A stretch of DNA of 64,000 nt, taken from NCBI RefSeq assembly GCF_028737255.1, contig NZ_JAQZAN010000006.1, positions 124,001-188,000 on the forward strand, given 5' to 3'. Made by a program: the position numbers and the translations under genes. Below are positions 45,285 to 53,571 of the stretch, piece by piece (position 1 is the first letter of the stretch; each line of letters begins with the position of its first letter). Below the pieces are notes generated by a model that worked only from the letters and a program-made list of their open reading frames with translations, was not told the DNA's origin and searched no databases. This DNA is from Actinomycetospora straminea. Lineage in GTDB: Bacteria > Actinomycetota > Actinomycetes > Mycobacteriales > Pseudonocardiaceae.

Positions 45285-46031
45285 ATGGCGAAGCAGGGCT
45301 CCGGCGCGGCGAGCAAGGAAGAGAAGAAGGCCGCCAAGCAGGCCGCGAGGGCGGCGCGTCGCGAGCGCTTCAGCCAGATCTGGCAGGCGTTCCAGATGCA
45401 GCGCCGCGAGGACAAGCTGCTCCTGCCGCTGATGATCGGCGCGGTGCTCGGCACCGGCCTCGTGCTGTTCCTGGTCGGCCTGCTCATCGGCCAGCAGTGG
45501 TTCCTGCTGCCCACCGGCATCCTGCTCGGCGTCCTGCTGGCGGTGATCATCTTCGGTCGCCGGGTGCAGCGGAACGTCTACGCCAAGGCGAGCGGCCAGC
45601 CCGGCGCCGCCGGCTGGGCGCTCGACACCATGCGCGGCCAGTGGCGGGTCAGCCAGGCCGTCGCGGGCACGACGCAGCTCGACGCCGTGCACCGGGTGAT
45701 CGGCCGCCCCGGCGTCGTCCTCGTGGCCGAGGGCGCCCCGCACCGCACGAAGAGCCTCGTCGCGCAGGAGAAGAAGCGCGTCGCCCGGATCGTCGGCCAG
45801 GTGCCGATCTACGAGGTCATGGTCGGCGAGGACGAGGGCCAGGTCCCGCTGGCGAAGCTGCAGCGGCACATGACGAAGCTGCCGCGCAACATCGACAAGA
45901 AGCAGATGGAGACGGTGGAGAAGCGCCTCGCCGCGCTCGCCAACCGCAGCGGCCCGGCCATGCCCAAGGGCCCGGTGCCGAAGAACGCGCAGCAGCTCAA
46001 GGGCATGCAGCGCACCGCCCGCCGGCGCTGA
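45285..46031 (+). CDS. DUF4191 membrane protein
   Basis: 248 residues. Basic N-terminus with KEEKKAAKQAARAARRERFS, two membrane helices (LLPLMIGAVLGTGLVLFLVG and QWFLLPTGILLGVLLAVIIF), then a cytosolic domain RPGVVLVAEGAPHRTKSLVA and an alkaline tail. The family (Rv2219 in M. tuberculosis) always lies downstream of lipA, function unknown. ATG 45285 is 6 nt after CAGGAT, possibly a leaderless start, but readthrough from lipA is also likely. Confidence 0.88.
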   Translation: MAKQGSGAASKEEKKAAKQAARAARRERFSQIWQAFQMQRREDKLLLPLMIGAVLGTGLVLFLVGLLIGQQWFLLPTGILLGVLLAVIIFGRRVQRNVYAKASGQPGAAGWALDTMRGQWRVSQAVAGTTQLDAVHRVIGRPGVVLVAEGAPHRTKSLVAQEKKRVARIVGQVPIYEVMVGEDEGQVPLAKLQRHMTKLPRNIDKKQMETVEKRLAALANRSGPAMPKGPVPKNAQQLKGMQRTARRR

Positions 46032-46054
46032 GCGCGCCCACCGACCGCATCCGC

Positions 46055-46606
46055 CTACCGTGTCCGGACCACCACCGTCCGGCTCGCGCGGTCCTGCACA
46101 CCGCGGGAGTCGCGGTCGACGATCAGCGCGGGGATGACGAAGAACACGGACAGGGTCCGCACCAGCGTCCACAGCAGCCCGACGCCCGCCTTCTCCGGCC
46201 GGTCGAGGCGCACGACGCGCAGGCCGAGCAGCACCATCGCGGGCGTCGCGCCGACGATCGCCACGGGCACGACCATGATCAGCGCCCAGGTCAGCAGGCT
46301 CCAGTTCTGGGGCAGCGCGGGGTAGGTGAACAGGCCCGCGAGCAGGCTGGCGATCAGCGCGTCGAGCAGGAACTGCGCGCCGCGGCGGCCCAGCGTCGCC
46401 ACCGAGCCGGGACCGCGTTCGGGCAGGCCGAGGCGCTCGCCGGGGTGGCCCTCGGACTCCGGCGCCCCGCGTGGGGCCGACCCGCGTGCCTCCGGCGGCC
46501 GCGTCGCGCGGCGTTCGGCGGTGTCGCCGGGAGCGTCGGACGGAGTGCGGGAGGGCGTGTCGGCGGGAGGGGCGGAGCCGTCCAGCCATTCACGGAACCA
46601 CGACAC
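46055..46606 (-). CDS. RDD family membrane protein
   Basis: 183 residues. Residues 1-70 are a Pro/Arg/Glu-rich tail after MSWFREWLDGS; the RDD domain begins at LGRRGAQFLLDALIASLLAG and has three membrane helices (also LLTWALIMVVPVAIVGATPA and LVRTLSVFFVIPALIVDRDS). The R-D-D signature positions are R75, D81 and D170-172 approximately. GTG 46606 lies 6 nt after TAGCCT, leaderless. It converges with DUF4191 and is divergent from glnA1. Confidence 0.85.
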   Translation of the reverse strand: MSWFREWLDGSAPPADTPSRTPSDAPGDTAERRATRPPEARGSAPRGAPESEGHPGERLGLPERGPGSVATLGRRGAQFLLDALIASLLAGLFTYPALPQNWSLLTWALIMVVPVAIVGATPAMVLLGLRVVRLDRPEKAGVGLLWTLVRTLSVFFVIPALIVDRDSRGVQDRASRTVVVRTR

Positions 46607-46612
46607 CGTGAC

Positions 46613-46618
46613 AGGCTA
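46613..46618 (-). promoter_or_regulatory. -10 element of RDD gene
   Basis: TAGCCT on the minus strand, 6 nt before GTG 46606. Confidence 0.6.
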
Positions 46619-46704
46619 CGGCGGACCGGGAGCGCGGGCGGGCTGGAGACGACGGCGAGACCGCAGCGGTACCGCTGCGTCGCCGCCCGAGCACCCGGTG
46701 CGCG

Positions 46705-46742
46705 TTAACTGCTGTGAAACATGCTGGTGACGACCGAGCAAC
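46705..46742 (+). promoter_or_regulatory. GlnR box upstream of glnA1
   Basis: Four half-sites with exact 6-nt spacers: TTAAC-n6-GAAAC-n6-GTGAC-n6-GCAAC. This agrees with the actinobacterial GlnR consensus gTnAC-n6-GaAAC repeated twice. It lies about 130 nt before the glnA1 start, where GlnR activates transcription under nitrogen limitation in related genera. Confidence 0.8.
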
Positions 46743-46870
46743 AGCACCCACCTAGCGTCGGGATCACCTGGACCGGTCACGGTCGATGCCCCCGATCAGT
46801 GGGTACGGTGCGATCCGCTGACCACTCGACCCCCGTCGTCACCGGCAAGCGTGTGAAGGAGCCACCGAGG

Positions 46871-48292
46871 GTGTTCAACAATCAGGACGAGGTCTTCAAG
46901 TACATCTCCGACGAGGGGGTGAAGTACGTCGACGTCCGCTTCTGCGACCTGCCGGGGCAGATGCAGCACTTCACCGTGCCGGCGTCGGAGTTCGACGAGG
47001 ACGTGTTCACCACCGGCTTCGCCTTCGACGGTTCGTCGATCACCGGTTTCCAGAGCATCAACGAGTCGGACATGTCGCTGCTGCCCGACATCGCGACGGC
47101 CCGCATCGACCCGTTCCGCGCGCAGAAGACCCTCAACGTCAACTTCTTCGTGCACGACCCGCTGACCCTCGAGGCCTACAGCCGCGACCCGCGCAACGTC
47201 GCCCGCAAGGCCGAGAAGTTCCTCTCGACCGTCGACGTCGCCGACACCTGCTTCTTCGGCCCCGAGGCGGAGTTCTACATCTTCGACTCGGTGCGCTACG
47301 AGTCGAAGGCCAACGGGACGTTCTACGAGGTCGACTCGGTCGAGGGCGCCTGGAACGCCGGACGCGACGAGCCGGGCGGCAACAAGGGCAACAAGATCGC
47401 CTTCAAGGGCGGGTACTTCCCCGTCGAGCCGACCGACCAGAGCTCCGACCTGCGCGCCGCCATCGGCACCAACCTCATCAACGCCGGCTTCGAGCTCGAG
47501 AAGCTGCACCACGAGGTCGGCACCGGCGGCCAGGCCGAGATCAACTACAAGTTCAACACGCTGCTGCACGCCGCGGACGACCTGCAGCTGTTCAAGTACA
47601 TCGTCAAGAACACGGCGTGGCAGGCCGGCAAGAGCGTGACCTTCATGCCGAAGCCGCTCGCCGGCGACAACGGCTCGGGCATGCACTGCCACCAGTCGCT
47701 GTTCAAGGGCGGCGAGCCGCTGTTCTACGACGCCAACGGCTACGCGGGGCTGTCGGACCTGGGCCGCCACTACATCGGCGGCATCCTGCACCACGCCCCC
47801 AGCCTGGTCGCGTTCACCAACGCCACGGCGAACTCGTACCACCGCCTGGTGCCCGGCTTCGAGGCCCCGATCAACCTGGTCTACTCGAACCGGAACCGCT
47901 CGGCCTGCGTCCGCATCCCGATCACCGGCGACAACCCGAAGGCCAAGCGCCTCGAGTTCCGCTGCCCCGACTCGTCGGGCAACCCGTACCTGTCCTTCGC
48001 CGCCATGATGATGGCCGGCCTCGACGGCATCCGGAACAAGATCGAGCCGCCGACGCCGATCGACAAGGACCTCTACGAGCTGCCCCCGGAGGAGGCCGCG
48101 AACATCGCGCAGGTCCCGGCCAGCCTCGACGCCGCGGTGAACAACCTCGAGGCCGACCACGACTACCTGCTCGAGGGCGGCGTGTTCACCTCGGACCTCA
48201 TCGAGAAGTGGATCGAGCTCAAGCGCGACGACGTCACGGGCCTGCGCCTGCGTCCGCACCCGTACGAGTTCGAGCTGTACTACAACTGCTGA
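46871..48292 (+). CDS. glnA: type I glutamine synthetase, adenylylation-controlled
   Basis: Main ammonia-assimilating enzyme: Glu + NH3 + ATP gives Gln. 473 residues, GSI-beta. [56 protein letters not shown] and [20 protein letters not shown]. The adenylylation tyrosine is Y402 in [10 protein letters not shown], the target of GlnE encoded downstream. GTG 46871 has AAGGAG 9 nt upstream. A GlnR box and a long leader (264 bp intergenic) precede; a strong terminator follows. Confidence 0.97.
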   Translation: MFNNQDEVFKYISDEGVKYVDVRFCDLPGQMQHFTVPASEFDEDVFTTGFAFDGSSITGFQSINESDMSLLPDIATARIDPFRAQKTLNVNFFVHDPLTLEAYSRDPRNVARKAEKFLSTVDVADTCFFGPEAEFYIFDSVRYESKANGTFYEVDSVEGAWNAGRDEPGGNKGNKIAFKGGYFPVEPTDQSSDLRAAIGTNLINAGFELEKLHHEVGTGGQAEINYKFNTLLHAADDLQLFKYIVKNTAWQAGKSVTFMPKPLAGDNGSGMHCHQSLFKGGEPLFYDANGYAGLSDLGRHYIGGILHHAPSLVAFTNATANSYHRLVPGFEAPINLVYSNRNRSACVRIPITGDNPKAKRLEFRCPDSSGNPYLSFAAMMMAGLDGIRNKIEPPTPIDKDLYELPPEEAANIAQVPASLDAAVNNLEADHDYLLEGGVFTSDLIEKWIELKRDDVTGLRLRPHPYEFELYYNC

Positions 48293-48305
48293 TCAGCGGC
48301 TGAGC

Positions 48306-48349
48306 CACGACGGCCCGGCACCCCGTCACCGGGGTGCCGGGTCGTCGTG
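48306..48349 (+). terminator. terminator of glnA1
   Basis: 20-bp arms (48306-48325, 48330-48349) with one G-T pair, 4-nt loop, 13 nt after the stop codon. It also lies just past the end of the convergent small membrane gene. Confidence 0.85.
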
Positions 48350-48351
48350 CG

Positions 48352-48558
48352 TCAGCGGGGGTTCCGGCGGATCTGCAGGACCGCGAACGTGACCAGCACG
48401 ATCCCCGCCACGCCGAGGGCGAAGAGCACGATCCCGATGGCCGGCCGCGGCGTGAACGTGAGCACCAGCCCGGCGACCAGGAGCACGGCGCTGATCACCC
48501 ACCCGACCACGCAGCGGCGGATGGTGGTGAGACCGAGGGCCGAGAGCATGGACGCCAT
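48352..48558 (-). CDS. small two-helix membrane protein
   Basis: 68 residues with no family I recognise. Two membrane helices: CVVGWVISAVLLVAGLVL and AIGIVLFALGVAGIVLVTFA, a basic C-terminus QIRRNPR. ATG 48558 (or the ATG at 48549). It ends next to the glnA1 terminator and lies 15 nt downstream of the putative SOS gene on the same strand, so the two may share a transcript. Confidence 0.6.
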   Translation of the reverse strand: MASMLSALGLTTIRRCVVGWVISAVLLVAGLVLTFTPRPAIGIVLFALGVAGIVLVTFAVLQIRRNPR

Positions 48559-48573
48559 GCTGGCACGGCCGGG

Positions 48574-48918
48574 TCAGCGCCCGGACGGACCGTCGGGTGA
48601 TCTCCTGTCCGGCACGTCCTCCCGCGGGGACAGCGCCGCCGCGACGACGTACTGGTAGACGTAGCGGATCTCCTCGCCGCGCCGCACGGGCAGGCACACC
48701 CAGCCCACCCACTCCCCCGTCGTCGTGCGCCGCCAGGCCAGGAGCTCGCCGGGGACCCGGCTCTGGAGGTCGACGCCCTCGGGCATCGGGCGGACGGGGC
48801 TCTCCCGCGGGCGCGGGTAGGCGATCGCGAGGTCGACCCAGACGCGCTTGACCTCGTCGCGCTGCAGCGCGCCGGACCGGTCGTTGCGGCGCTGCGCCGG
48901 ACCTCGCTCATCGAACAC
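48574..48918 (-). CDS. unknown small protein under a putative SOS box
   Basis: 114 residues from a GTG at 48918; no domain recognised. The middle KRVWVDLAIAYPRPRE and GELLAWRRTTTGEWVGWVCL with IRYVYQYVVAAALSP look folded, with acidic and basic ends. The start codon lies inside a perfect CGAAC-N4-GTTCG palindrome; GACGAT 7 nt upstream could be the -10 of a leaderless transcript that LexA would cover. Alternatively the true start is an internal one, such as the ATG reading MPEGVDLQS. It separates the glnE end from the small membrane gene. Confidence 0.6.
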   Translation of the reverse strand: MFDERGPAQRRNDRSGALQRDEVKRVWVDLAIAYPRPRESPVRPMPEGVDLQSRVPGELLAWRRTTTGEWVGWVCLPVRRGEEIRYVYQYVVAAALSPREDVPDRRSPDGPSGR

Positions 48919-48927
48919 GTGTTCGAT
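48910..48927 (-). promoter_or_regulatory. LexA/SOS box
   Basis: ATCGAACACGTGTTCGAT, an 18-bp perfect palindrome matching the actinobacterial and Bacillus SOS-box core CGAAC-N4-GTTCG. It covers the start of the unknown gene at 48918 and its probable transcription start. Confidence 0.75.
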
Positions 48928-48983
48928 CGTCGGGGATGGACGGCCCGAACGCCACCCACACGGCCGGGTGTGTCCGCCGACCC

Positions 48984-49049
48984 GGAGATCACCAGGACGT
49001 CAAGCACCTCGACGGGCCCCTCGAGGTGCCTGGCGTCCTCCTGATCTCC
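48984..49049 (-). terminator. long hairpin terminator after glnE
   Basis: 29-nt arms (48984-49012 and 49021-49049) matching at 25 positions, 8-nt loop, beginning 20 nt beyond the glnE stop codon. Unusually long for an intrinsic terminator; no U-run. Confidence 0.7.
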
Positions 49050-49068
49050 CCGCCAGGAGCGCCGTGGC

Positions 49069-52000
49069 TCAGTCCACCAGGTAGAAGACCCGGTCGACGA
49101 CCGCCCGGGCGCGGCGGGTGACGCGGCGGTACTCGTCGAGGAACTCGCCGGGGTCGTCGTCGGGGTCGTGGCCCAGCGCCGAGGCAACGGCGGCGAGGTC
49201 GCGGCCGGAGCGCGGGACCTCGTCGGTCGGCCGCCCGCGCACGAGCGTGGCGGCGGCGCGGGCGTGGGTGGCCATGGTCCAGCCGGCGACGAGCTCCTCG
49301 GCGTCGCCCGCGTCGAGGAGGCCGGCCTTCGCGGCCGCGTCGAGGGCCTCGAGCGTCGAGGGGGTGCGCAGGGACGGCACCGCGCCGGCGTGCTGGAGCT
49401 GCAGGAGCTGCACGGTCCACTCGACGTCGGAGAGGCCGCCGGTGCCGAGCTTGGTGTGCAGGGCCTTGTCGGCGCGCCGCGGCAGGCGCTCGTTGTCGAC
49501 GCGCGCCTTGATCCGCCGGATCTCGACGGCCTTCTCGTCGGGCAGCCCGTCGGCCGGGTAGCGGTACGGGTCGATGGCCTCGACGAACGCCGCGCCCAGC
49601 GCCTCGTCGCCGGCGACCGGGCGGGCGCGCAGGAGCGCCTGGTACTCCCAGGTGTCGGCGAGCTTGGCGTAGTACTGCCGGTAGGAGTCGAGGGTGCGCA
49701 CGAGCGGCCCGCTCTTGCCCTCCGGCCGCAGCTTCGTGTCCACCTCGAGCGGCGGGTCGGGGCTCGGCGCGCCCAGGGCCGACACGGCCGCCTCCGCCAC
49801 GGCCTTCGCGTACCGGACGGCCTCGGCGTCCTCGACACCGTCGGCGGGCTCGCACACGAACAGCACGTCGGCGTCCGACGAGTAGCCGAGCTCGGCGCCC
49901 CCGAGCCGCCCCATCCCGATGACGGCGATCCGGGCGGGCGCCGGGCCCCCGTCGACACCGCCCATCTGCCCGCGCTCGGCGGCGGCGAGGGCGGCCTGGA
50001 GCACCGCGACCCAGATGCTCGACAGCGCCCCGCAGACGGCGGGGACGTCGAGCAGGCCCAGCAGGTCGGCGCACGCCACCCGCACGAGCTCGATGCGGCG
50101 CATGGACCGCCCGACCTGGCCCGCGGAGCCCGGGTCGGTGTGCCGCGCGACGGCCCGGCGCAGCGACGCGGCGACCTCGTCGGGGCGGCGGGCGACGAGC
50201 TCGGCGTTCGGCCCGTCGCCGGCCAGGAGCCGCAGCACCTCGGGGGTCCGCGGCATCATCTCGGCGACCCAGCGCGAGGTCCCGAGCACGCGCATCAGCC
50301 GCTCGGCGGCCACGCCCTCGTCGCGCAGGTAGCCCAGGAACCAGGGCGTGTCGGCGAGGGCCTCGGACACCTTGCGGTAGGCGAGCAGCCCGTGGTCGGG
50401 GTCGGCGGAGTGGCCGAGCTCGTCGAGCAGGACGGGCAGCAGCGCACGCTGGATGCGGCTCGCGCGGCTGACGCCGCTGGTCAGGGCCTGCAGGTGGCCG
50501 AGCGCGCCCTGCGGCGACGTCCACCCCAGCGCCTTGAGCCGGCGCATCGCCGACTCGGAGGTGAGGACGAGGGCCTCGCCCGGCACGCGGGCCACCGACT
50601 CGAGCAGCGGGCGGTAGAAGAGCTTCTCGTGCAGGCGCCGCACGCGCACCGTGTGCCGCGAACGCTCGTGCTGGAGCACCCCGACCGCGTCGCGGGACCC
50701 GTCGGCGCGCAGCTTGGCCGCGCGCGCGAGCCAGCGCAGGCCCGCGGTGTCGTCGTCGGGCGGGAAGAGGTGGGTGCGGCGCATCTTCTGCAGCTGCACG
50801 CGGTGCTCGAGCAGCCGCAGGAAGCGGTACGAGGCGGCGAGGTTCGCGGCGTCGTCGCGGCCGATGTAGCCGCCGTCGGCGAGGGCGGCGAGCGCCTCGA
50901 GGGTGTTCTGGCTGCGGATGGTCTCGTCGCCCCGGCCGTGGACCATCTGCAGCAGCTGCACGGCGAACTCGACGTCGCGCAGCCCGCCACGGCCGAGTTT
51001 GAGCTCGCGGTCGGCGTGCTCGGCGCGGATGTGGTCGACGACCCGCCGGCGCATGGCGCGGACGTCGGCGACGAAGTCGTCGCGGTCGGCGGCGCTCCAC
51101 ACCATCGGCGCGAGGGCTTCGCAGTACTCGCGGGCCAGGTCCTCGTCGCCGGCCACCGGGCGGGCCTTGAGCAGCGCCTGGAACTCCCAGGTCTTCGCCC
51201 AGCGCTCGTAGTAGGAGACGTGCCCGTCGAGCGTGCGGACCAGCGCGCCCTGCCGGCCCTCCGGGCGCAGGTTGGCGTCGACCTCGAGGAACGCCTCGGT
51301 GGCGACGCGCATCATCGTCGAGGCGAGCCGGGTGGCGACGTCGGTGGGGCCCTCGGCCACGAAGATCACGTCGATGTCGCTGACGTAGTTGAGCTCGCGG
51401 CCGCCGCACTTACCCATACCGATGACGCCGAGCCGGCAGGGCAGCGGATCGTCGGGCTGGCGGTCGTCCTTGCTGCCCAGCGCGTCGGCGACCGTCGCGT
51501 CGGCGACCGCGAGGGCGGCCCGCAGGCCGGCGGCGGCGAGGTCGGCGAGCGCGGAGGCGACGACCTCGACGGGCACGACCGGCAGGTCCGGCTCGCACAC
51601 CGACTGCAGGTCGGCGGCGGCCAGCGCCAGCACCTCGTCGCGGTAGGCCAGGCGCAGCACCCCGATGCCGGCCGGTTCGAGCACCGTCGCGCGGGGCGCG
51701 CCCGCGGCGTCACGGGCGTGCTCGGCCCCGACCGCGGCGAACAGCGTCTGCGTGCGCTGCTCGAGGTCGGGCAGCTGCGAGGCGTCGTAGGTGCGCCCGG
51801 GGGTGTGCTCGGTGCGCAGGGTGCGCCAGCGGTCGGGGTGGCCGATGAGGTGGTCGCCGAGGGCGGTGGAGCCGCCGAGCACCGAGAGCAGCCGCCCGCG
51901 CAGGCCCTGGTCGGTGCGCAGGGCCTCGTCGAGCGCCGACCAATCCTGCTCGCCCATCGCCTCGCGCAGCCGCTCGACGGCGAGCAGGGCGAGGTCCGGG

Positions 52001-52146
52001 TCGGGGCTGCGCGCCAGCGCCCAGACGACGAGCTCGGCGCCCGCGACCGGGGCGTCCTCGTCCCACCAGCCGAGCGCCCCGAGGCGGGGGCCGGCGTCGG
52101 GGTCGGTCAGCCCGAGGCGCGCCGGTGCGCGGTGGGCGCGGGTCAT
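49069..52146 (-). CDS. glnE: glutamine synthetase adenylyltransferase / adenylyl-removing enzyme
   Basis: Bifunctional enzyme that adds AMP to, and removes it from, Tyr of GlnA1 according to nitrogen status. 1025 residues. N-terminal deadenylase nucleotidyltransferase domain GMGKCGGRELNYVSDIDVIF (D257, D259) and C-terminal adenylase domain GMGRLGGAELGYSSDADVLF (D758, D760), each followed by helical GlnD-type regions (for example RDVEFAVQLLQMVHG and SDVEWTVQLLQLQHAG). ATG 52146 lies 28 nt after glnA2, which it follows in an operon; three in-frame TGA codons close glnA2. A 12-nt direct repeat CGCTGTGACCGG sits in the gap. Confidence 0.96.
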   Translation of the reverse strand: MTRAHRAPARLGLTDPDAGPRLGALGWWDEDAPVAGAELVVWALARSPDPDLALLAVERLREAMGEQDWSALDEALRTDQGLRGRLLSVLGGSTALGDHLIGHPDRWRTLRTEHTPGRTYDASQLPDLEQRTQTLFAAVGAEHARDAAGAPRATVLEPAGIGVLRLAYRDEVLALAAADLQSVCEPDLPVVPVEVVASALADLAAAGLRAALAVADATVADALGSKDDRQPDDPLPCRLGVIGMGKCGGRELNYVSDIDVIFVAEGPTDVATRLASTMMRVATEAFLEVDANLRPEGRQGALVRTLDGHVSYYERWAKTWEFQALLKARPVAGDEDLAREYCEALAPMVWSAADRDDFVADVRAMRRRVVDHIRAEHADRELKLGRGGLRDVEFAVQLLQMVHGRGDETIRSQNTLEALAALADGGYIGRDDAANLAASYRFLRLLEHRVQLQKMRRTHLFPPDDDTAGLRWLARAAKLRADGSRDAVGVLQHERSRHTVRVRRLHEKLFYRPLLESVARVPGEALVLTSESAMRRLKALGWTSPQGALGHLQALTSGVSRASRIQRALLPVLLDELGHSADPDHGLLAYRKVSEALADTPWFLGYLRDEGVAAERLMRVLGTSRWVAEMMPRTPEVLRLLAGDGPNAELVARRPDEVAASLRRAVARHTDPGSAGQVGRSMRRIELVRVACADLLGLLDVPAVCGALSSIWVAVLQAALAAAERGQMGGVDGGPAPARIAVIGMGRLGGAELGYSSDADVLFVCEPADGVEDAEAVRYAKAVAEAAVSALGAPSPDPPLEVDTKLRPEGKSGPLVRTLDSYRQYYAKLADTWEYQALLRARPVAGDEALGAAFVEAIDPYRYPADGLPDEKAVEIRRIKARVDNERLPRRADKALHTKLGTGGLSDVEWTVQLLQLQHAGAVPSLRTPSTLEALDAAAKAGLLDAGDAEELVAGWTMATHARAAATLVRGRPTDEVPRSGRDLAAVASALGHDPDDDPGEFLDEYRRVTRRARAVVDRVFYLVD

Positions 52147-52174
52147 GCGGTCACCGACCCGGTCACAGCGCCGG

Positions 52175-53518
52175 TCACAGCGTCGGCAGGTACGTCGCCA
52201 GCTCGTACGGGGTGACGTTGCGCCGGTAGGCGTCCCACTCCGCGCGCTTGTTGCGCAGGAAGAAGTCGAAGACGTGCTCGCCGAGGACCTCGGCCATGAG
52301 CTCGGAGCGCTCCATCGCCGCGAGCGCGCCGTCGAGGTTCTGGGGCAGCGTCTCGTAGCCCATCGCGCGGCGCTCGCCCTCGGAGAGCATCCACACGTTG
52401 TCCTCCGCGGCCGGCGGCAGCTCGTAGCCCTCGGCCACCCCCTGCAGGCCGGCGCCGAGGATCGCCGCGTAGGCCAGGTAGGGGTTCGCGGCGGTGTCGA
52501 TGGTGCGCACCTCGACCCGGCGCGACGACGCCTTGCCCGGCGAGTACATCGGCACGCGGACCAGCGCCGAGCGGTTCGCGTGGCCCCAGCACACCGTCGT
52601 CGGGGCCTCGCCGCCGACGATCAGGCGCTTGTAGGAGTTGACGAACTGGTTGGTCACCGCGGAGATCTCGCGCGCGTGGCGCAGCACGCCGGCGACGAAC
52701 GCCTTGCCGGTCTTGGACAGCTCGTAGGGCTCGGACGCGTCGTGGAAGGCGTTCTGGTCGCCCTCGAAGAGGCTGACGTGCGTGTGCATCGCCGAGCCGG
52801 GGTGCTCGGTGAACGGCTTGGGCATGAAGGACGCGTTCACACCCTGGGTGATCGCGACCTCCTTGACGATGTAGCGGAAGGTCATGATGTTGTCCGCCAT
52901 CGTCAGGGCGTCGGCGTAGCGCAGATCGATCTCCTGCTGGCCCGGCCCGCCCTCGTGGTGGCTGAACTCCACCGAGATGCCCATGGCCTCGAGCGCCTCG
53001 ATGCAGCGGCGCCGGAAGTGCGGCGCGACGTCGTGGCTGGCCTGGTCGAAGTAGCCGCCGGTGTCGGCGGGCACCGGGGGCGTGCCGTCCCCGGGCAGGT
53101 CGCGCAGCAGGTAGAACTCGATCTCCGGGTGCACGTAGCAGGTGAATCCCGCCTCGGCGGCCCGCGAGAGGCTGCGGCGCAGCACGTGACGCGGATCGGC
53201 CCACGACGGCGAGCCGTCGGGCATCGTGATGTCGCAGAACATGCGCGCCGAGTAGTGCCCGCCGCCCGCGGTCTCCCACGGGAGCACCTGGAACGTCGAC
53301 GGGTCGGGCTTGGCGACCATGTCCGACTCGTAGACCCGCGCGAAGCCCTCGATCGCCGACCCGTCGAACCCGATGCCCTCGGCGAAGGCGCCCTCGAGCT
53401 CGGCCGGGGCGACCGCCACCGACTTGAGGTAACCGAGCACGTCGGTGAACCACAGCCGCACGAAGCGGATGTCGCGCTCCTCCAGCGTGCGCAGGACGAA
53501 CTCCTGCTGGCGATCCAT
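52175..53518 (-). CDS. glnA2: glutamine synthetase, GlnA2 type
   Basis: 447 residues, GSI-alpha form. Motifs: IRFVRLWFTDVLGYLKSVAV, YVHPEIEFYLLRD, GSAMHTHVSLFEGDQ, NRSALVRVP and VEVRTIDTAANPYLAYAAIL. The tyrosine-containing KDLY...ELPPEE segment of GlnA1 is replaced by a shorter GYELPPAAEDN, and the overall length is GSI-alpha, so adenylylation by GlnE is unlikely. In M. tuberculosis GlnA2 is not essential; a role in gamma-glutamyl compounds or polyamines has been seen for some homologues. TAGGGT 7 nt before ATG 53518 sets the start. Operon with glnE. Confidence 0.93.
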   Translation of the reverse strand: MDRQQEFVLRTLEERDIRFVRLWFTDVLGYLKSVAVAPAELEGAFAEGIGFDGSAIEGFARVYESDMVAKPDPSTFQVLPWETAGGGHYSARMFCDITMPDGSPSWADPRHVLRRSLSRAAEAGFTCYVHPEIEFYLLRDLPGDGTPPVPADTGGYFDQASHDVAPHFRRRCIEALEAMGISVEFSHHEGGPGQQEIDLRYADALTMADNIMTFRYIVKEVAITQGVNASFMPKPFTEHPGSAMHTHVSLFEGDQNAFHDASEPYELSKTGKAFVAGVLRHAREISAVTNQFVNSYKRLIVGGEAPTTVCWGHANRSALVRVPMYSPGKASSRRVEVRTIDTAANPYLAYAAILGAGLQGVAEGYELPPAAEDNVWMLSEGERRAMGYETLPQNLDGALAAMERSELMAEVLGEHVFDFFLRNKRAEWDAYRRNVTPYELATYLPTL

Positions 53519-53525
53519 GCCGCCG

Positions 53526-53554
53526 ACCCTAGGTCCGGGTACAGATCCTCGAAA
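53526..53554 (-). promoter_or_regulatory. promoter of glnA2-glnE, leaderless
   Basis: On the minus strand TTTCGA (53549-53554), 17 nt, TAGGGT (53526-53531), then 7 nt to the ATG at 53518. Confidence 0.6.
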
Positions 53555-53571
53555 GACGGGGCCTGGTCACG

